Origin: Giesbergeria sp. | Lineage (GTDB): Bacteria > Pseudomonadota > Gammaproteobacteria > Burkholderiales > Burkholderiaceae_C | NCBI GenBank assembly: GCA_023150295.1 | Contig: JAKLLE010000003.1 | Coordinates: 1 to 64,000 of the forward strand | Direction: 5' to 3' | DNA: 64,000 nucleotides | Shown: one piece after another, positions 48,827 to 56,296 of the stretch | Position numbering within the stretch: position 1 is the stretch's first letter | Layout of the letters: each line of letters starts with the position of its first letter | The notes under the pieces: model-generated | What the model saw: the letters and a program-made list of their open reading frames with translations, nothing else | What the model was told of the DNA's origin: nothing | Database searches by the model: none | Made by a program: the position numbers and the translations under genes

Positions 48827-50251
48827 ATGCCGATGCACTACAAACAATATCAAGAAGAAGTCAGCGCTGATATCGCCAAGGTCCTTGGTGACGCAGAATG
48901 CCAGCCAATCCTCTTCATCGGATCGGGATTTTCGAAACGGTATGCCAAGGGTCCGAGTTGGGAAGAATTGCTCACCATTCTTGCGGCGAAGTGCCCGCTA
49001 ATCGACAAAGAATTTGCGTACTACAAACAGACGTACAACGGCGATCTCAAAACTATCGGGACGGTTTTTACCGATCTCTATCGCGAATGGGCATGGGGCA
49101 AGGGAAAGAACGGATTCCCCGCTGACTACTTTAGCGCCGAAGCACCGGCCGATATTTTTATTAAGCACACTATTGCCGAACTGCTGAAGGGCCTTGGGCC
49201 GGATGACAAGGGCTCCTATGGATCGAAGGAGCTCGACGGTGAGGTCGCGGCGCTCATGAACATCAGCGCCCACGCGATCATCACGACAAACTACGATCAG
49301 GTAATCGAACCGCTATTCCCCGACTACGAGCCTGTAATCGGTCAACAGATCATGCGGAAGGCCTACCTCGCTATTGGTGAAATATTCAAGATTCACGGTT
49401 GTCGAACCGTGCCCCAGTCGATAGTCGTTAACGAGGCTGACTATTTACGCTTTGAAGAGGATCACAAGTACCTCAGCGCTAAGCTCTTGACTTACTTTAT
49501 CGAGCACCCGCTCATTTTCATCGGTTACCGTGCCGACGACCCAAACATTAAAGCGATTCTCTACGATGTGTATCGGATGGTGCGTGCATCAACAACTGAC
49601 CTTGTTCCGAACATCTACATTCTGCAGTGGGACCCATCCATTACTGATGCATCTAACCCGGCCCGTGAGTACGTCATCTCGGTCGCGCCCGACATCAACA
49701 TCCGAATAAAAAGCATCGCGGCGAACTCGTTTGAGTGGGTGTTCAAGGCCCTGGGTCAGGCTGGCAACCTTGAGAAGATCAATACGAAGCTGCTGCGTGC
49801 CCTGATGGCTCGCTCCGTTGAATTGGTTCGATCAGACATCCCGAAGAAGCACGTCGAGATCAACTTTGAGCAGTTGGAGCATGCTGTCGAGTCGGGCGAG
49901 AACTTTGCGAAGCTGTTCGGCGTTACCTCTCTTGCTGACCCGTCAAAGGTCAATCTCGACTACAAGTACGCCGCCACAGGCGTAGGTCTGCAACTCGGTT
50001 ACGACACATGGCACGAGGTTCGCAAGATCATCAACCAAATCAAGGATAAGACCGGTTTTGACATCACTGCGACGGACAACAAGTACCACATTGCCTTGAA
50101 GCTGGGACACAAGTCGCCCCAACTGACTCACCGCTACACGGACGCTGCAGTTGACCTCTTCAAGAGATTTGTCGCGGGCGAGGAATATGAACTCGACACA
50201 GGTATTGTCACCGTCGATAAGGCAGCCGTTGCTGTAACCACGGAGATATAG
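48827..50251 (+). CDS. SIR2-domain protein, probable anti-phage NADase
   Basis: A 474-residue soluble protein. The N-terminal SIR2-like domain (about 1-290) has FIGSGFSKR (31-39) for NAD binding, TTNYD (153-157) with the catalytic Asn155, KIHG with His190, and IGYRADDPN (232-240). SIR2 domains in bacterial defence usually destroy NAD+ on infection. The C-terminal half (about 300-474) is mixed alpha/beta with no motif I recognise; it lacks the SLOG signature of ThsA. GGGAG six bases upstream of 48827 sets the start; an ATG at 48812 is less likely. G+C and codon use are clearly lower than in the neighbours, so it was probably acquired. No partner gene is adjacent. Confidence 0.82.
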   Translation: MPMHYKQYQEEVSADIAKVLGDAECQPILFIGSGFSKRYAKGPSWEELLTILAAKCPLIDKEFAYYKQTYNGDLKTIGTVFTDLYREWAWGKGKNGFPADYFSAEAPADIFIKHTIAELLKGLGPDDKGSYGSKELDGEVAALMNISAHAIITTNYDQVIEPLFPDYEPVIGQQIMRKAYLAIGEIFKIHGCRTVPQSIVVNEADYLRFEEDHKYLSAKLLTYFIEHPLIFIGYRADDPNIKAILYDVYRMVRASTTDLVPNIYILQWDPSITDASNPAREYVISVAPDINIRIKSIAANSFEWVFKALGQAGNLEKINTKLLRALMARSVELVRSDIPKKHVEINFEQLEHAVESGENFAKLFGVTSLADPSKVNLDYKYAATGVGLQLGYDTWHEVRKIINQIKDKTGFDITATDNKYHIALKLGHKSPQLTHRYTDAAVDLFKRFVAGEEYELDTGIVTVDKAAVAVTTEI

Positions 50252-50369
50252 CGCCTTCGGTCTCATAAGGCACCTCCACCTCATGGCTAAGTGCCGGATC
50301 CAGCCCGTCTGTACTTCGCCATTTGCCAGGTGAATTTCCGCTCTTGGCCGATAGCAGCCCAGCCTCCCC

Positions 50370-50675
50370 TCACCCCCACCACCGCACCAGCCCCGCCGCT
50401 GCCGCCCCCAGCACCACCACCAGCAAAAACGGCAGCCGCAGCCACAGGGCCAGCGCGGCCACGGCCAACGCGGCCAGGCGGGCATCGAGCACCAAAGCGG
50501 TGCCCGCAGCAAACGTATTCATTACCGTCAGCGCCGACAGCAGGGCCACGGTGATGGCACCGGCCACGCGGGTCATGCGCGGGTTTTGCAGCCAGCGGGC
50601 CGGCACGGCGTAGCCCGCGAGTTTGGTGAGGTAGGTCGCGGCGCAAGCCAGCACGATGGCGGTCCAGAGCGTCAT
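50370..50675 (-). CDS. azlD: AzlD family branched-chain amino acid exporter subunit
   Basis: A 101-residue membrane protein with three to four helices (MTLWTAIVLACAATYLTKLAG, AITVALLSALTVMNTF, LWLRLPFLLVVVLGAAAAGL). It pairs with AzlC to export branched-chain or related amino acids. The start overlaps the azlC stop (ATGA); longer frames in this region are composition artefacts. It is convergent with the SIR2 gene, about 118 bases away. Confidence 0.92.
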   Translation of the reverse strand: MTLWTAIVLACAATYLTKLAGYAVPARWLQNPRMTRVAGAITVALLSALTVMNTFAAGTALVLDARLAALAVAALALWLRLPFLLVVVLGAAAAGLVRWWG

Positions 50676-51394
50676 GGCGCGGCCTCCTCGCGCACGGAAG
50701 GCGCATCCGGGCTGCGCACCCACCAGCCCCAGGCGGCGCCCACCACGGCCGCCAGCAAAATGGGCAGGCCCGGTGGCAGCAACGGCACGGCCAGGGCGGT
50801 GGCCACTCCGCACAGCACCGCCAGCGCCACGGGTTCGCGCTGTTGCAAGCGCGGCCACAGCAGGGCCAGGAAGGCGGCCACAGCGGCGCCGTCCAGGCCC
50901 CAGCGGCGCGGGTCGCCCAGGGCGTCGCCCAACATGGCGCCGAGCAGGGTGAACAGGTTCCAGAGCACGAACACGCCGATGCCCGCCGTCCAGAAGCCGC
51001 GCCGCTGTTCATCGGGCGTGGTCTGGCCTGCGGCGGTGGCGGCGGATTCGTCGATGGTGAGCTGCGCGGCCACGGCCTTGCGCCAGCCGGTGGGGGCGAT
51101 CATGGCGTTGAGCTGCATGCCGTAGACCGCGTTGCGCACGCCCAGCAGCGCGGCAGCGCCCAGGGCCGCAGAGCCCGCGCCGCCGCCCGCGATGACGCCG
51201 ATGAAGGCGAACTGCGAGCCGCCCGTGAACATGAGCAGGCTCAGCGCCATGGCCTGCCACACGGTGAGCCCGGCGGCCACGGCCAGGGCGCCAAACGAGA
51301 TGCCATAGAGGCCGGTGGCCACGGCAATCGACAGGCCCATGCGGATGGCGGGGGTCCAGGTGGCAGGGCGCAAGGTGGGTGGGCGGGGGTTCAT
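50672..51394 (-). CDS. azlC: AzlC family branched-chain amino acid exporter
   Basis: A 240-residue membrane protein of the AzlC (LIV-E) family. The N-terminal part MGLSIAVATGLYGISFGALAVAAGLT and FTGGSQFAFIGVIAGGG are family signatures, with about seven helices. The ATG at 51394 is preferred to a TTG at 51403. The leader is an interspersed repeat, so there is no clear Shine-Dalgarno. Confidence 0.92.
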   Translation of the reverse strand: MNPRPPTLRPATWTPAIRMGLSIAVATGLYGISFGALAVAAGLTVWQAMALSLLMFTGGSQFAFIGVIAGGGAGSAALGAAALLGVRNAVYGMQLNAMIAPTGWRKAVAAQLTIDESAATAAGQTTPDEQRRGFWTAGIGVFVLWNLFTLLGAMLGDALGDPRRWGLDGAAVAAFLALLWPRLQQREPVALAVLCGVATALAVPLLPPGLPILLAAVVGAAWGWWVRSPDAPSVREEAAP

Positions 51395-51399
51395 CGACT

Positions 51400-51450
51400 T
51401 CAAATTTGATAGCTGGTTGCGCTTGCTGGATAAGCGCCGGAGGCCAAAAA
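51400..51450 (+). repeat. Interspersed repeat in the azlC leader
   Basis: TTTGATAGCTGGTTGCGC, then hairpin 2 GCGCTTGCTGGATAAGCGC, then CGGAGGCCAAAAA. The left arm of hairpin 1 is missing. It is antisense to azlC. Confidence 0.8.
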
Positions 51451-51574
51451 CACTTAAAACATCACCTCAACACGCTGTGGCGGTGGGTGAATGGCCGGCT
51501 TGCCCGGCGATCCGGCAAGACTGCAGCCCAGGGGCCGACATGGGGGCGCTGGGTCATACCGCGTCCGGTGGTCC

Positions 51575-51630
51575 GGAATGGGGTCAGAGCACGAGTTTCG
51601 CTGCGCGAAATCGTGATCTGACCCCATTCC
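51575..51630. repeat. Long imperfect palindrome, REP-like
   Basis: GGAATGGGGTCAGAGCACGA with its near-mirror TCGTGATCTGACCCCATTCC forms a roughly 26-bp arm palindrome around TTTCGCTGCGCGAAA. Elements of this look are associated with REP-associated (Y1) transposases in betaproteobacteria; no transposase is in the window. It lies between azlC and the polA 3' end, with nothing else recognisable in 51451-51670. Confidence 0.6.
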
Positions 51631-51670
51631 TGCGCTTTGCCTGCGCCGCGTCTGCTCCGGCGCTGGGGCC

Positions 51671-54460
51671 TCAATGCGCCTTGTCCCAGTTCGGCCCCAC
51701 GCCCACCTCGGCCAGCAGCGGCACCTTGAGCGCAGCCACATCGGCCATCAGGCGCGGGATGTGTGAGCGCAGCCAGTCCACCTCGCTCTCGGGCAGCTCG
51801 AACACCAGTTCGTCGTGCACCTGCATGATCATCTTGATGCCGGGCTTGTGGGCGTCCAGTTCTTTCTGCACGGCCACCATGGCCATCTTGATGAGGTCGG
51901 CCGCCGTGCCCTGCATGGGGGCGTTGATGGCGGCGCGTTCGGCACCGGCGCGGCGCGGGCCGCTCGCGGCGATTTCGGGCAGGTACAGGCGGCGGCCAAA
52001 CACCGTCTCGACGTAGCCCATGGCTCGCGCAGCGGCCTTGGTTTCGTCCATGTACTGCTTCACGCCAGGGTAGCGCTGGAAGTAGCGGTCGATGTAGGCG
52101 GCGGCGGCCTTGGTTTCGATGCCGAGGTTCTTGGCCAGGCCGAAGCTGCTCATGCCGTAGATCAGGCCGAAGTTGATGACCTTGGCGTAGCGGCGCTGCT
52201 CGCTGGTCACCTGGTCCAGCGCCACGCCAAACACCTCGGCGGCGGTGGCGCGGTGCACGTCCAGTCCGGCGTGGAAGGCGTGCAAGAGCGCGTGGTCGCC
52301 GCTGATGTGGGCCATGATGCGCAGCTCTATCTGGCTGTAGTCGGCGCTGGCGATGACGCAGCCGGGCGGCGCCACGAAGGCCTCGCGCACACGCCGGCCC
52401 TCGGCGGTGCGGATGGGGATGTTCTGCAGGTTGGGGTCGTTGCTCGACAGGCGCCCGGTAACGGCCACGGCCTGCGCGTAGTGCGTGTGCACGCGGCCGG
52501 TGCGCGGCAGGGCCAGCTGGGCCAGCTTGTCGGTGTAGGTGCCCTTGAGCTTGACCAGGCTGCGGTGCTCCAGCAGCTTGGCGGGCAGGGGGTAGTCTTC
52601 GGCGAGCTTTTCCAGCACCTCCTCGTCGGTGCTGCGCGCGCCGGTGGCGGTTTTTTTGACCACGGGCATGCCGAGCTTGTCGAAGAAAATCTCGCCGAGC
52701 TGCTTGGGGCTGCTGAGGTTGAAGGGCTGGCCCGCGATCTCGTACGCCTCGGTTTCCAACTGCACGATGCGCTGGCCCAGCTCGTGGCTTTGCTGCGCGA
52801 GCGTGGGCGCGTCGATGAGCACGCCGTTGCGTTCGATGCGGTAGAGCGCCTCGCTGCTGGCGATTTCCAGCTCGTAGATGAAGCGCAGCTTGTCGTCGGC
52901 CTGCAAGAGCGGCCACAGCGCCAGGTGCACGTCCAGCGTCTGGTCCGAGTCTTCGCACGAGTAGGCGGCCGCCTTGTCCACCGGCACCTGGGCGAACGGG
53001 ATCTGGTGCGCGCCCTTGCCGCACAAGTCTTCGTAGCTGATGCCGGTGCGGCCGGTGTGGCGCTCGGCCAGGCTGGACAGGCCGTGGGGCTTGTGCACTT
53101 CGAGCACGTAGCTTTGCAGCATGGTGTCGTGCGCGTAGCCCTGCACCTCGATGCCGTGGTTGGCGAACACGTGGCGGTCGTATTTGACGTGCTGGCCGAG
53201 CTTGTGGTGCTTGCCGTTTTCCAGCCAGGGCTGGAGGCGCGCCAGCACCTCGTCGCGCGGCAGTTGCGCGGGGGCGTCCGGCCCGGCGTGGGCCAGCGGA
53301 ATGTAGGCGGCCTCGCCCGGCTGCACGCTGAAACTGATGCCCACGATTTCGGCGCGCATTTCGTCGAGCGAGGTGGTTTCGGTGTCCAGCGCCACCAGTT
53401 CGGCCTTCATCAGGCGCTGCAGCCAGTGGTCGAAGTCGGTCCAGTTCAGGATGGTGTCGTACACCACCGTGCGGTGCTGCGCGGCCTCGGCCACGGGGCT
53501 GGCGGAATGGTCGGCAAACAGGTCGCCGCTTTCGCCGGGCATGGCCACGATGGGCGCGGGCGCGGCGGCGGCATCACCGCCCAGCGTGCGCGCCAGGCCT
53601 TTGAAGCCGTAGGTGTCGCAGAAGGCCATGAGCGGCGCGGTCTGCGGCTGGCCGATGCGGATGGCGTCCAGCGCAGGCATGCCGGGCACCCAGCCGTTCA
53701 GGTCGCAGTCGGTCTTGATGGTGAGCAGCTGGCGGCTGGTGGGCAGCCAGTCCAGCGCCTTGCGCAGGTTCTCGCCCACGGCGCCCTTGACCTCGCTGGA
53801 CCGCGCCACCAGGGCGTCCACCGAGCCGTATTCCTGCAGCAGTTTCACGGCGGTCTTGGGGCCTACCTTGTGCACACCGGGCACGTTGTCCACCGTGTCG
53901 CCCACCAGCATCTGGTAGTCCAGCATCTGGCGGGCGGGCACACCGAATTCGGCCTCCACCCCGGCCAGGTCGCGCACCTTGCCGCTCATGGTGTCGATGA
54001 TGGTGATGTGTTCGTTCACCAGCTGGGCCAGGTCCTTGTCGCCGCTGGAGATGAGCACGTCAATGCCCTGGCGCGCGGCCGCCACGGCCAGGGTGCCGAT
54101 CACGTCGTCGGCCTCCACGCCCGGCACGTCGAGCACCGGCCAGCCCATGAGGCGCACCACCTCATGGATGGGCACGATCTGGCTGCGCAGGTCGTCGGGC
54201 ATGGGGCTGCGCTGCGCCTTGTATTCGGGGTAGAGCGCGTCGCGGAAGGTGGGGCCCTTGGCGTCGAACACGCAGGCCGCGTAGGTGCAGGGGTAGTCCT
54301 TGAGGAGCTTCTGCATCATGTTGATGATGATGCGGATGGCGCCGGTCTTTTGCACCGTGCCGTTGGGCAGGGTGGTGCTCATGGTTTCGCCGCCCGCGAA
54401 GAAGGCACGGTAGAGGTAGCTGGAGCCGTCCACCAGCAGCAAGGTCTTTTTGTCGCTCAT
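51671..54460 (-). CDS. polA: DNA polymerase I
   Basis: A 929-residue polymerase with an N-terminal 5'-3' exonuclease (LLLVDGSSYLYRAFFA, then VEADDVIGTLA), a 3'-5' exonuclease with the first acidic motif ALDTETTSL intact, and the family A polymerase (motif A ADYSQIELRIMAHISGD, motif B region RRYAKVINFGLIYGMS, motif C QVHDELVFE). The start at 54460 (MSDKKTLLLVDG) is standard; the upstream extension to 54529 is not conserved. It is convergent with no near gene; the 3' end faces the palindrome at 51575-51630. Confidence 0.97.
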   Translation of the reverse strand: MSDKKTLLLVDGSSYLYRAFFAGGETMSTTLPNGTVQKTGAIRIIINMMQKLLKDYPCTYAACVFDAKGPTFRDALYPEYKAQRSPMPDDLRSQIVPIHEVVRLMGWPVLDVPGVEADDVIGTLAVAAARQGIDVLISSGDKDLAQLVNEHITIIDTMSGKVRDLAGVEAEFGVPARQMLDYQMLVGDTVDNVPGVHKVGPKTAVKLLQEYGSVDALVARSSEVKGAVGENLRKALDWLPTSRQLLTIKTDCDLNGWVPGMPALDAIRIGQPQTAPLMAFCDTYGFKGLARTLGGDAAAAPAPIVAMPGESGDLFADHSASPVAEAAQHRTVVYDTILNWTDFDHWLQRLMKAELVALDTETTSLDEMRAEIVGISFSVQPGEAAYIPLAHAGPDAPAQLPRDEVLARLQPWLENGKHHKLGQHVKYDRHVFANHGIEVQGYAHDTMLQSYVLEVHKPHGLSSLAERHTGRTGISYEDLCGKGAHQIPFAQVPVDKAAAYSCEDSDQTLDVHLALWPLLQADDKLRFIYELEIASSEALYRIERNGVLIDAPTLAQQSHELGQRIVQLETEAYEIAGQPFNLSSPKQLGEIFFDKLGMPVVKKTATGARSTDEEVLEKLAEDYPLPAKLLEHRSLVKLKGTYTDKLAQLALPRTGRVHTHYAQAVAVTGRLSSNDPNLQNIPIRTAEGRRVREAFVAPPGCVIASADYSQIELRIMAHISGDHALLHAFHAGLDVHRATAAEVFGVALDQVTSEQRRYAKVINFGLIYGMSSFGLAKNLGIETKAAAAYIDRYFQRYPGVKQYMDETKAAARAMGYVETVFGRRLYLPEIAASGPRRAGAERAAINAPMQGTAADLIKMAMVAVQKELDAHKPGIKMIMQVHDELVFELPESEVDWLRSHIPRLMADVAALKVPLLAEVGVGPNWDKAH

Positions 54461-54561
54461 GCGGGCGATTGTGCACACATGGCGGGGGTTCTGGCCCCAG
54501 GCTCCGCCGGGCCGGGCCGATACCGGCACAATGTCGCCAAAATGACCCCGAGGACACTGCC

Positions 54562-54981
54562 ATGAAAGCCCTGCTCACCACCCTGATGATGGCCGCCGCC
54601 TGCCCGCTGGCCCTGGCCAGCACCGATTTCAAGAACGTGCCCCCGCCCCTGCAGAAGGCGCTGCACGGCAACGCGCTCAAGTCGGCGCACATGGAGGACG
54701 GCGTGCTGCGCCTGCACACCAGCAAGGCCGAGGTGTCCGAGCTGGTGTATGCCACCTTTGTGTTCCACAACATCTGCGGCGAGCAGTGGATGAACCCGCA
54801 GCAGTTCACGCAGTTCGGGCTCCAGCGGGTGGAGCTGCTCAACACCGACGGCAGCCAGGGCTTTGCCTTTGATGCACGCGGCGATGTCTGCGAGCGCATG
54901 GGCCAGCTGGGCAAGAACTTCCGCACCTTTATTGGCAAGTACACGGTCAAGTGCACGGCCGGTGCCTGCCCGCGCCCCTGA
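54562..54981 (+). CDS. Small secreted protein of unknown function
   Basis: A 139-residue protein with a clear signal peptide (MKALLTTLMMAAACPLALAS). The mature part has four cysteines (in NICGEQW, GDVCERM, VKCTAGACP), suggesting disulfides, and no domain I know. It is divergent from polA with about 100 bases between. The start at 54562 gives the signal peptide; an upstream frame to 54469 lacks it. Confidence 0.75.
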   Translation: MKALLTTLMMAAACPLALASTDFKNVPPPLQKALHGNALKSAHMEDGVLRLHTSKAEVSELVYATFVFHNICGEQWMNPQQFTQFGLQRVELLNTDGSQGFAFDARGDVCERMGQLGKNFRTFIGKYTVKCTAGACPRP

Positions 54982-55080
54982 CGCAAAGCGCGTCCGCGTC
55001 AGCCGGGGAAACCCGCTGCCCTGCACTGGGCGCTTGGTGTTCAATGCTTGCACTCTTTTCACTGCACGAGGAATACACCG

Positions 55081-56289
55081 TTGAAAACCCTCCCAAAAAT
55101 CGCGCTGGGTACGCTGGCGGCCCTGGTGGTTGCCGGCACGGCCGGCTGGTTCAGCCTGGACAAGGAAACCCGCGGCCTTCTCAAGACCGTGCCCACCAAC
55201 CGCGACCTTCTGTTCTGGAGCGTGCCGCAGCGCGACGCCGCCTTCCGCGCCCTCGACCGCATTCCGCTGCTGGCCAAGTGGCGTGTGGTGCAGCCCAGCA
55301 GCACGCCGCGCGCCCTGCCCCCTGGGCCGCCGCTGGCCTTGCCGCTGGATCTGGACGCCTACATGGCGGGCCAGCGCAGCAGCGCCATCCTCATCGTGCA
55401 GGGCGGCAAACTGCGCGTGGAGCGCTACGGCCTCGATTACGGCCCGGACGGCCGCTGGACGAGCTTTTCCGTGGCCAAGTCCTTCACCTCCACCCTGGTG
55501 GGCGCCGCGCTCAAAGACGGCCACATCAAGAGCATGGACGACAAGGTCAGCGACTACATCACCAGCATGAAGGGCTCGGCCTACGACGATGTGAGCATCC
55601 GCCAGCTGCTCACCATGACCTCGGGCGTGCGCTGGAACGAGAACTACAGCGACCCCAACTCTGATGTCGCCAAATTCAACAACCACCAGCCCGAAGCCGG
55701 TGTGCCCGCCATCGTGAGCTACCTGCGCCAGTTGCCGCGCCAGGCCCCGGCGGGCGAGCGCTGGCTCTACAGCACGGGCGAGACCAATCTGGTGGGCATC
55801 CTCGTGAGCGAGGCCACGAAGAAGCCGCTGGCGCAGTACCTGGAAGAAAAGATCTGGAAGCCTGCAGGCATGGAGCAGCAGGCCACCTGGATTCTGAGCA
55901 AGACGGGCCAGGAGATCAGCGGCTGCTGCATCCAGGCGGCGGCGCACGACTACGCGCGCATGGGCCAGTTCATCCTGGAGGGCGCCAAGGTGCAGGGCCA
56001 GGGCATCCTGCCCGAAGGCTGGCTGCAGGACGCCACCACCAAGCGCGCCGACATCGGCAAACCCGGACGTGGCTACGGCTACCAGTGGTGGACCTACGAC
56101 GACGGCAGTTTTGCCGCACGCGGCATCTTCGGCCAGGGCATCTTCATCGACCCGAAACGCCAGCTGGTGATTGCCTCCAACGCCAACTGGGCCGGGGGCG
56201 CCAGCGCACCCAAGGAGAGCGAGGCGCGCGAAGCCTTCTACAAGGCCGTGCAGCAGGCCGTGGACGCCGAGGCGGCCGCCAAGCGCTGA
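55081..56289 (+). CDS. Serine hydrolase, beta-lactamase/penicillin-binding-protein-like
   Basis: A 402-residue protein of the class C beta-lactamase fold with an N-terminal membrane anchor or signal (KIALGTLAALVVAGTAGWF, residues 5-23). The nucleophile motif SxxK is SVAKSFTST, the second motif is YSTGETN, and RGIFGQG near the C-terminus fits the third. It is probably an esterase or carboxypeptidase, not a resistance enzyme. The TTG at 55081 is chosen because GAGGAA lies nine bases upstream; a TTG at 55048 is an alternative. The last base is seven before acnA. Confidence 0.9.
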   Translation: MKTLPKIALGTLAALVVAGTAGWFSLDKETRGLLKTVPTNRDLLFWSVPQRDAAFRALDRIPLLAKWRVVQPSSTPRALPPGPPLALPLDLDAYMAGQRSSAILIVQGGKLRVERYGLDYGPDGRWTSFSVAKSFTSTLVGAALKDGHIKSMDDKVSDYITSMKGSAYDDVSIRQLLTMTSGVRWNENYSDPNSDVAKFNNHQPEAGVPAIVSYLRQLPRQAPAGERWLYSTGETNLVGILVSEATKKPLAQYLEEKIWKPAGMEQQATWILSKTGQEISGCCIQAAAHDYARMGQFILEGAKVQGQGILPEGWLQDATTKRADIGKPGRGYGYQWWTYDDGSFAARGIFGQGIFIDPKRQLVIASNANWAGGASAPKESEAREAFYKAVQQAVDAEAAAKR

Positions 56290-56296
56290 TGGAGCG

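Noticed and set aside
48827-50251. Assignment of the SIR2 gene to Thoeris (ThsA).
   Set aside because: The length fits ThsA, but I see no SLOG-type motif in the C-terminal half and no TIR-domain ThsB gene next to it.
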